DNA of 64,000 bases from contig DFZA01000005.1 of the NCBI GenBank assembly GCA_002382665.1, positions 1-64,000 on the forward strand, in the 5' to 3' direction. Below are positions 58,107 through 64,000 of the stretch, piece after piece; position 1 is the first letter of the stretch; each line of letters begins with the position of its first letter. This DNA is from Peptococcaceae bacterium UBA4068 (lineage in GTDB: Bacteria; Bacillota; Dehalobacteriia; UBA4068). The notes below the pieces were generated by a model, which saw only the letters and a list, made by a program, of their open reading frames with translations, had not been told where the DNA came from and ran no database searches. A program made the translations under genes and the position numbers.

Positions 58107-58140
58107 AAAAGGACTTGACTGCAAAGGGTCAAGTCCTTTT
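58107..58140 (-). terminator. Terminator of carB
   Basis: AAAAGGACTTGAC (58107-58119) and GTCAAGTCCTTTT (58128-58140) form a perfect stem with A/T runs on both sides, just after the carB stop on the minus strand. It could also stop plus-strand read-through. Confidence 0.85.
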
Positions 58141-58144
58141 GCCG

Positions 58145-61100
58145 TTATTTTATATCCGAATGGTATTCCTGTAAAGATTTTTTCTTTGATTCTGTTAGAT
58201 TGTTTTTTATATATGCCGAAATCCCTTGCACGCTTGCTAAGGCTGCCGTCATGGTTGTAATATACGGCACTTTGTTTTTAATGGCAATCTTACGGATATA
58301 GGAATCGTCAAATTGGCTGGTTTTGGAGCAAGGTGTGTTGATGATCAGATTAATTTCCTTGTTAGCGATACTGTCTAAAATATTAGGGCGCCCCTCGTAA
58401 AGCTTTTTAATTTCTTCACAGGCCACTCCGTTTTTCTGCAGGAATACGTAGGTTCCCTTTGTCGCTTTGATTTTGAAGCCAATTTCCATGAATGCCTTTG
58501 CCGCTTTCAGCGCTTCCGCTTTATCATTGTCGTTAACGCTGATCAGTACCGTTCCGGAGGTCGGAAGCGGAACCGATGTGGCTTCCTCCGCCTTGAAAAA
58601 TGCCAGTTCGAAGGAATCCGCCATGCCAAGCACTTCTCCGGTGGAGCGCATTTCGGGACCTAAAACCGGATCGACCTCGGGGAACATATTAAACGGTAAA
58701 ACCGCTTCCTTCACGCCGTAATGCGGGATCTTGCGGTTGACAAGACGGCTCATATCGTATTTTTTGCCGGAATTGGCCGCCATAATAATCTCCGTGGCGA
58801 TTCTTGCCATCGGGATGTTGCAGACTTTGGAAACCAGCGGAACCGTTCGTGACGCCCGCGGATTGGCTTCCAGAACATAAACCTTATTGCCCTCGATGGC
58901 GTACTGCATATTCATCAGACCTACAACCTTCATCTCTTTGGCAATCTTTTTGGTATATTCCACGATTGTTTTTATGTGTTCTTCGGGAATGCTAATTGGC
59001 GGAATGACACAGGCGGAATCGCCCGAATGGATTCCGGCATATTCGATATGCTCCATGACAGTGGGTACAAACGCGTCTGTTCCGTCGGCAATGGCGTCAG
59101 CCTCCGTTTCGATGGCGCTTTTAAGAAAACGGTCAACCAGAATCGGACGCTCCGGAGTCACGCCAACCGCTGCTGCCATGTATCGCCCGAGCATTTCCTC
59201 ATCATGCACTACTTCCATGCCCCGGCCGCCGAGAACATAGGAAGGCCGGACCATCAACGGATAGCCGATCCGGTTGGCGATTTCAATGGCTTCCTCCACA
59301 TTCACAGCCATACCGGATTCCGGCATCGGTATGTTCAGCTTATCCATGATCTTGCGGAACAAATCGCGGTCTTCCGCCAGATCGATGGTATCCTGGGAGG
59401 TGCCAAGAATTTTGACCCCGGCCTTTTCTAACTCACTTGCAATATTGAGCGGGGTTTGTCCGCCGAAGGAAACGATGACTCCTAACGGCTGCTCCTTTTC
59501 GTAGATGCTCAGAACATCTTCTACGGTGAGAGGCTCAAAATATAACTTGTCCGAAGTGTCGTAGTCTGTTGAGACTGTTTCGGGGTTGCAGTTGACGATC
59601 ACCGTTTCATATCCCAGATCTTTGAGCGCAAAGGCAGCGTGGACGCTGCAATAGTCAAATTCGATGCCCTGCCCGATCCGGTTCGGTCCTCCGCCGAGAA
59701 TCATCACCTTCTGCCGGTTGCTCACCGTTGTCTTGTCAGGTGCGTTGTAGGTAGAGAAGTAGTAGGCTGCATTTTCGACACCGCTGACCGGTACCGGTTC
59801 CCATCCCTCAACAACCCCTATCTCTTTCCTTCTGGTACGGATTTGCGATTCACTGACGTCAAGAAGTTTTGCCAGATAACGATCGGCAAAGCCGTCCTTT
59901 TTTGCTTTGATTAAAAGTTCATCGGGAAGCTCTTTGCCCCGGTATTTAATCAGTTCTTCTTCAAATAAAGCCAGTTCCTTCATCTGCTGGAGGAAATACG
60001 GCTTGATGTAAGTCAGGGCATAAAGCGCATCGACATCCGCACCTTTTCGCAGCGCCTCATAGAGGATAAACTGCCGTTCGCTGGTTGGCTCAACCAGCAT
60101 TGCCAGCAGTTCGTCCAGCGATTTTTCGTTAAAGTTCTTGGCAAAGCCCAGACCGTAACGTCCGATCTCCAGAGACCGGATGGCCTTTTGCAGCGCTTCT
60201 TTATAATTCTTGCCGATGCTCATGACTTCGCCGACAGCACGCATCTGCGTTCCGAGCTTATCAATAGAGCCAGGGAATTTTTCAAATGCCCAGCGGGAAA
60301 ATTTGATGACCACATAGTCGCCCGAAGGGGTGTACTTTTCCAGTGTCCCATCCCGCCAATAGGGGATTTCATCAAGCGTCAACCCCGCCGCCAGCAGGGA
60401 GGAGACATAGGCGATAGGGAATCCGGTCGCCTTGGACGCCAACGCTGAAGATCGGGAGGTACGGGGGTTGATTTCAATGATCACGACCCGGCCTGTTTGG
60501 GGGTCGTGCGCAAACTGAACATTGGTTCCGCCGATGACCTCAATCGCCTCAACCACATCGTAAGAATATTTTTGCAGTCGCTTCTGGAGTTCCGGGCTGA
60601 TAGTCAGCATCGGCGCGGCGCAGAAGGAATCGCCGGTATGCACGCCGATGGCATCGATATTTTCGATGAAACAGACCGTAATCATCTGGTTTTTGCTGTC
60701 TCTTACCACCTCAAGCTCCAGCTCTTCCCAGCCCAAAACAGATTCTTCGACCAGTATCTGTCCGACCATGCTGGCCGCGATGCCGCGCGCAGCAATAACT
60801 CTCAGTTCATCAATGTTATAGACAAGCCCGCCGCCGGTTCCGCCCATAGTATACGCCGGACGGATTACTACCGGATATCCGAGTTCGGCAGCAATCTTTT
60901 CCGCTTCCTCCACACTGTAGGCCGCGCTGCTTTTGGGCATTTCAATGCCAAGCTTCGCCATCGTCTTTTTAAACTCTATGCGGTCTTCGCCCCGTTCGAT
61001 GGCGTCAATCTGAACGCCGATCACCTGGACGCCATACTGCTCCAATACGCCGCTCTTAGAAAGCTCCGAACATAAATTGAGCGCCATCTGCCCTCCTAGA

Positions 61101-61366
61101 TTGGGAAGCACCGCATCCGGGCGTTCCTTGGCTATGATCTGGGAAAGGCTTTTGGCGTTCAATGGTTCAATATAAGTCACATCCGCAATACCGGGGTCTG
61201 TCATAATGGTCGCAGGGTTGGAATTGACCAAAACGATTTGATACCCTAAACTTCGTAAGGCCTTGCACGCCTGGGTACCGGAATAGTCAAACTCGCAGGC
61301 CTGACCTATAACAATTGGCCCCGACCCAATAATCAAAACTTTGTTAATATCGGTTCTTTTTGGCAT
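58145..61366 (-). CDS. carB: Carbamoyl-phosphate synthase large subunit
   Basis: CarB (1,073 residues, full length) makes carbamoyl phosphate from bicarbonate, ammonia and two ATP, for pyrimidines and arginine. Two homologous ATP-grasp halves are seen: IGSGPIVIGQACEFDYSG with GGTGGGLVYN and VIIEINPRTSRSSALASKAT in the first, and LGGGPNRIGQGIEFDYCSVH with VLEANPRASRT in the second. The C-terminal MGS-like allosteric domain begins near 935 (TSGTVLISVNDNDK). The small subunit carA, normally upstream, is absent: upstream on this strand there is only about 400 bp of non-coding sequence and then the divergent ywbE. The glutaminase subunit must be encoded elsewhere. Confidence 0.97.
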   Translation of the reverse strand: MPKRTDINKVLIIGSGPIVIGQACEFDYSGTQACKALRSLGYQIVLVNSNPATIMTDPGIADVTYIEPLNAKSLSQIIAKERPDAVLPNLGGQMALNLCSELSKSGVLEQYGVQVIGVQIDAIERGEDRIEFKKTMAKLGIEMPKSSAAYSVEEAEKIAAELGYPVVIRPAYTMGGTGGGLVYNIDELRVIAARGIAASMVGQILVEESVLGWEELELEVVRDSKNQMITVCFIENIDAIGVHTGDSFCAAPMLTISPELQKRLQKYSYDVVEAIEVIGGTNVQFAHDPQTGRVVIIEINPRTSRSSALASKATGFPIAYVSSLLAAGLTLDEIPYWRDGTLEKYTPSGDYVVIKFSRWAFEKFPGSIDKLGTQMRAVGEVMSIGKNYKEALQKAIRSLEIGRYGLGFAKNFNEKSLDELLAMLVEPTSERQFILYEALRKGADVDALYALTYIKPYFLQQMKELALFEEELIKYRGKELPDELLIKAKKDGFADRYLAKLLDVSESQIRTRRKEIGVVEGWEPVPVSGVENAAYYFSTYNAPDKTTVSNRQKVMILGGGPNRIGQGIEFDYCSVHAAFALKDLGYETVIVNCNPETVSTDYDTSDKLYFEPLTVEDVLSIYEKEQPLGVIVSFGGQTPLNIASELEKAGVKILGTSQDTIDLAEDRDLFRKIMDKLNIPMPESGMAVNVEEAIEIANRIGYPLMVRPSYVLGGRGMEVVHDEEMLGRYMAAAVGVTPERPILVDRFLKSAIETEADAIADGTDAFVPTVMEHIEYAGIHSGDSACVIPPISIPEEHIKTIVEYTKKIAKEMKVVGLMNMQYAIEGNKVYVLEANPRASRTVPLVSKVCNIPMARIATEIIMAANSGKKYDMSRLVNRKIPHYGVKEAVLPFNMFPEVDPVLGPEMRSTGEVLGMADSFELAFFKAEEATSVPLPTSGTVLISVNDNDKAEALKAAKAFMEIGFKIKATKGTYVFLQKNGVACEEIKKLYEGRPNILDSIANKEINLIINTPCSKTSQFDDSYIRKIAIKNKVPYITTMTAALASVQGISAYIKNNLTESKKKSLQEYHSDIK

Positions 61367-61780
61367 AATGCTCTCCTGTTGCCTTCTTCCTATTAAAGGA
61401 TATTTTAACAGATTTTATCGACAAAACTATTGTAGCTTACTTACTCACTATTTGTAAATCAAAATAAGATAAAAATTTGTAATTTTTGAATGATATTTGT
61501 TATCATCGGCAAAAAACGAATTTTAGGCAACCGATCTGCCGATAATTTTATGGCGGCTTCGGCTACATAAATATAGAAAAATATAGTATTTTTTAGGAGT
61601 TTTTTTTTGCCCAAAATCGCTAAGGTATTGATAGTACTGGTCTGTATAATATGATGAATTGCCAGAAACGATAAGTGCAAAAGTAGTATGCACTATAGTG
61701 GAATGTTTATGGTATAATTAAGCAAGATATATTATTGAATCATGGATATTCAGCATCAAATCAGATAAGGGGACAGCAAA
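61367..61780. other. Divergent intergenic region carB / ywbE
   Basis: AT-rich, no gene seen. It should contain the carB promoter on the minus strand and, on the plus strand, TGGTATAAT (61710-61718), an extended -10 for ywbE without a good -35. No PyrR-binding loop or arginine box was recognised. Confidence 0.5.
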
Positions 61781-61981
61781 TTGGACGGGCAAAAAAGGGT
61801 AAATATTAAAATAGGTGCGCTGGTTGATATTGTACTGAAAAAAGACCAACCCTCCGGCGCTTTGACTCGCGGGCATGTGCAGCGGATACTGACAAATAGC
61901 CCCAGCCATCCACATGGCATCAAGGTGATGCTGGAGGAGGGCGACCAAGTGGGCAGAGTGCAGAAAATAATCGAGGATTAG
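61781..61981 (+). CDS. ywbE: YwbE family protein (DUF2196)
   Basis: A 66-residue protein matching YwbE: NIKIGALVDIVLKKDQPSGA, then LTRGHVQRILTNSPSHPHGI and a KVMLEEG...VGRVQKI ending. Small beta protein of unknown function, common in Bacillota. TTG 61781 is 7-8 nt after AAGGGGA; there is no ATG in range. It precedes topB by 51 bp. Confidence 0.9.
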   Translation: MDGQKRVNIKIGALVDIVLKKDQPSGALTRGHVQRILTNSPSHPHGIKVMLEEGDQVGRVQKIIED

Positions 61982-62032
61982 TTGCCTAAAGGCTCCAATG
62001 ACATTCCGCAAAAGAAAAGGAGAAGCAAACCA

Positions 62033-64000
62033 ATGGCTAAAACACTGGTTTTGACAGAAAAACCATCCGTAGGACGTGATATTGCTAAGGTCCTAAACTG
62101 CAATCAAAAGGGTGACGGCTGTATTTCAGGGAACAGGTACATCGTTACTTGGGCTTTGGGGCATTTGGTTACCCTGGCAGAGCCTGAAGCTTATAACGAG
62201 AAATATAAATCATGGACTATGGATGACCTGCCGATGCTGCCGGAGAGAATGAAACTGGTCGTTATCAATCAAACCGCCAAACAGTTCAAGGTTGTCCAGG
62301 CCTTAATGAAAAGCTGCGATATTTCCGACTTGGTGATCGCCACCGATTCCGGCCGGGAGGGCGAGCTTGTCGCGCGCTGGATCATGCAAAAGGCGGGTTG
62401 GAATAAGCCTACTAAACGGCTATGGATTTCTTCACAGACCGACAAGGCGATCAAAGAAGGCTTTGCCAGCCTAAGGCCGGCAGCCGAATACGACAATCTC
62501 TATAAAAGCGCTCAGGCGAGAGCTGAGGCGGACTGGCTGGTTGGTCTCAACGTCACACGCGCGCTGACCTGCAAGTATAACGCGCAGCTTTCCGCCGGGC
62601 GAGTACAAACGCCGACACTTGCTCTGCTCGTTGAGCGCGAGCAGGAAATAAAAAACTTTGTGCCCAAAGACTATTGGACGGTACAGATAAATACCGGCGG
62701 TTTTACCGCCACCTGGCGTGACGCCAAAGGCCAGTCCAAGATTTTTGATAAAGAAAAGGCGGAGGCGATTGTCGCCGCCATCTCCGGCTGCGAGGGTGTA
62801 TTAAAGACGGTCACACGTGAATATAAGCATCAGGCGCCGCCCGCAGCCTACGATTTAACAGAGTTACAGCGCGACGCCAACAAAAAATATGCCTATACGG
62901 CAAAGCAGACACTCTCGCTGATGCAGAGCCTCTACGAAACACATAAAGCCCTGACTTATCCGCGTACAGACTCCCGTTATATCACAGACGATGTGGCGGC
63001 TACTCTTGTGGACAGGCTGCAGAGTATCGCCATCGGCAATTATAAAGAGCTGGCGGGAGGGCTTATCCGCAAACGTCCGCTCTCAACCAAGTACATTGTC
63101 AACAATGCCAAGGTGACAGACCACCATGCGATCATCCCTACCGACGGGCAGATCAATCTGACGCAGTTCTCGCCGGAGGAGCGCAATATTTTTGATTTGG
63201 TTGTCCGCCGGTTTATCGCGGTACTCTCTCCGGCGTTTGAATATGAAGAAACAAAAATTGGCATCATGGTCAATAAACAGGAGTTTTTCGCCAAGGGTAA
63301 GATCGTCAAAAATCCCGGATGGAAAGCGGCCTATGGAAATTTATTAGCATCTGATGACGAAAATGATGACGAGGAGCGCGAGCAGTCACTGCCTCCGGTC
63401 AAGCAAGGCGACCGTATAAAGATAGTCTCGGTACAGGCTAAAGGCAGCAAAACAAAGCCTCCGGCCCGCTACAACGAGGCCACCCTGCTCACCGCTATGG
63501 AGAACCCCGCCCGGCACATGGAAAACAAAGAGCTGCGCGAGGTGCTCGAAACCACCAGCGGGCTGGGGACACCGGCCACACGCGCGGACATCATCGAAAA
63601 GCTTTTCTCCAGCTTCTACGCGGAGCGCAGAGGCAAGGAAATTGTGCCAACGTCCAAGGGAATCCAGCTGATTGGCATCGTACCCGCGGAGCTGCGGTCG
63701 GCCGAGCTGACGGCCAGATGGGAGCAGACGCTGGCGCTGATCAGCAAGGGCAAAGCCCGCGATCAGGTATTTATCGATGATATGCGCAAATATGCCACCA
63801 AGCTTGTTTCCACCGTCAAAGTCAGTGAACTGAAATTTGTTCACGACAATGTCACCCGCCAAAAATGCCCCGACTGCGGCCAATTTCTGCTGGATGTCAA
63901 GGGCAAAAAAGGCAGGATGCTCATCTGTCCCGACCGGGAGTGCGGCTACCGTAAAAGCGTTTCCTTTGAAACAAATGCGCGTTGCCCCAATTGTCATAAG
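62033..64000 (+). CDS. topB: DNA topoisomerase III, N-terminal 656 residues (runs off window)
   Basis: Type IA topoisomerase, which passes single strands to relax or decatenate DNA; Bacillota TopB is often chromosomal or carried by integrative elements. The frame is open from ATG 62033 (behind AAAAGGAGA) to the last base. The TOPRIM domain is at 1-145 (LVLTEKPSVGRDIAKVL; VIATDSGREGEL), ARAEADWLVGLNVTRALT and SAGRVQTPTLALLVERE follow, the active-site tyrosine is Y309 in LTYPRTDSRYI, and TPATRADIIEKL lies near 520. A zinc ribbon begins near residue 616 (CPDCGQFLL, CPDRECGYRK) and continues past the window end. Confidence 0.96.
   Translation, partial: MAKTLVLTEKPSVGRDIAKVLNCNQKGDGCISGNRYIVTWALGHLVTLAEPEAYNEKYKSWTMDDLPMLPERMKLVVINQTAKQFKVVQALMKSCDISDLVIATDSGREGELVARWIMQKAGWNKPTKRLWISSQTDKAIKEGFASLRPAAEYDNLYKSAQARAEADWLVGLNVTRALTCKYNAQLSAGRVQTPTLALLVEREQEIKNFVPKDYWTVQINTGGFTATWRDAKGQSKIFDKEKAEAIVAAISGCEGVLKTVTREYKHQAPPAAYDLTELQRDANKKYAYTAKQTLSLMQSLYETHKALTYPRTDSRYITDDVAATLVDRLQSIAIGNYKELAGGLIRKRPLSTKYIVNNAKVTDHHAIIPTDGQINLTQFSPEERNIFDLVVRRFIAVLSPAFEYEETKIGIMVNKQEFFAKGKIVKNPGWKAAYGNLLASDDENDDEEREQSLPPVKQGDRIKIVSVQAKGSKTKPPARYNEATLLTAMENPARHMENKELREVLETTSGLGTPATRADIIEKLFSSFYAERRGKEIVPTSKGIQLIGIVPAELRSAELTARWEQTLALISKGKARDQVFIDDMRKYATKLVSTVKVSELKFVHDNVTRQKCPDCGQFLLDVKGKKGRMLICPDRECGYRKSVSFETNARCPNCHK

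Noticed and set aside
58804..61075. Several plus-strand open frames opposite carB
   Set aside because: They are reverse-frame shadows; carB is full length and conserved on the minus strand.
63386..63997. A 203-codon minus-strand frame at the window end
   Set aside because: It is antisense to topB, whose frame is open from 62033 to the window end and shows all type IA topoisomerase motifs.

Overview
The window comes from the chromosome of an endospore-forming Bacillota, most likely an anaerobic member of the Clostridia or Negativicutes. A small acid-soluble spore protein, the GPR germination protease and YlbJ show sporulation. Most genes lie on one strand and form the usual Gram-positive housekeeping order. 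SLH-domain surface proteins, a zinc-type L32 and strong AGGAGG ribosome binding sites fit this placement. I cannot name the genus.

Core blocks: (1) 0.6-6.4 kb: SASP, gpr, rsmD, a coiled-coil protein, ylbJ, ackA and rpmF. (2) 6.5-11.0 kb: a cysteine-rich protein, a YfhO-type membrane protein and an aldo/keto reductase. (3) 11.1-20.8 kb: plsX, acpP, rnc, a radical SAM gene, smc and ftsY, then a phosphorylase/deaminase pair that looks like a methylthioadenosine-to-methylthioinosine salvage route. (4) 43.4-50.8 kb: ylxM, ffh, rpsP, khpA, rimM, trmD (fused to a second methyltransferase), rplS, efp, a CD1247-type protein, smpB, a zinc ribbon and the tmRNA gene. (5) 58.1-64 kb: carB on the minus strand, ywbE and the first 656 codons of topB.

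Two accessory blocks interrupt this. The first, 20.9-43.4 kb, splits the usual smc-ftsY-ylxM-ffh cluster. It is AT-richer and patchy: an unknown membrane/coiled-coil protein, DUF3795, a PilZ and a GGDEF protein, a secreted GH20-like enzyme, a HEPN/TOPRIM protein (predicted defence family), OsmC, an ECF sigma factor, an AraC gene broken by one stop codon, two SLH surface proteins (one of 1,879 residues with 72-residue tandem repeats), a TetR-ABC exporter cassette, a nitroreductase and several gene remnants. Two near-identical long palindromes bracket 31.6-43.4 kb; the second contains a perfect promoter that probably drives ylxM-ffh.

The second block, 50.8-58.1 kb, follows the tmRNA gene. It carries a two-gene locus, an HD-RyR protein followed by a TIR-leucine-rich-repeat protein, which is the best candidate here for a little-described immune or signalling system. 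It also holds a frameshifted SRPBCC remnant, a TerC-family transporter under a manganese riboswitch, and a drug-efflux MFS transporter. Four degenerate segments resembling the 3' end of a tmRNA or tRNA punctuate the block, three of them followed by a terminator. This suggests repeated integration at ssrA, although no integrase is present.
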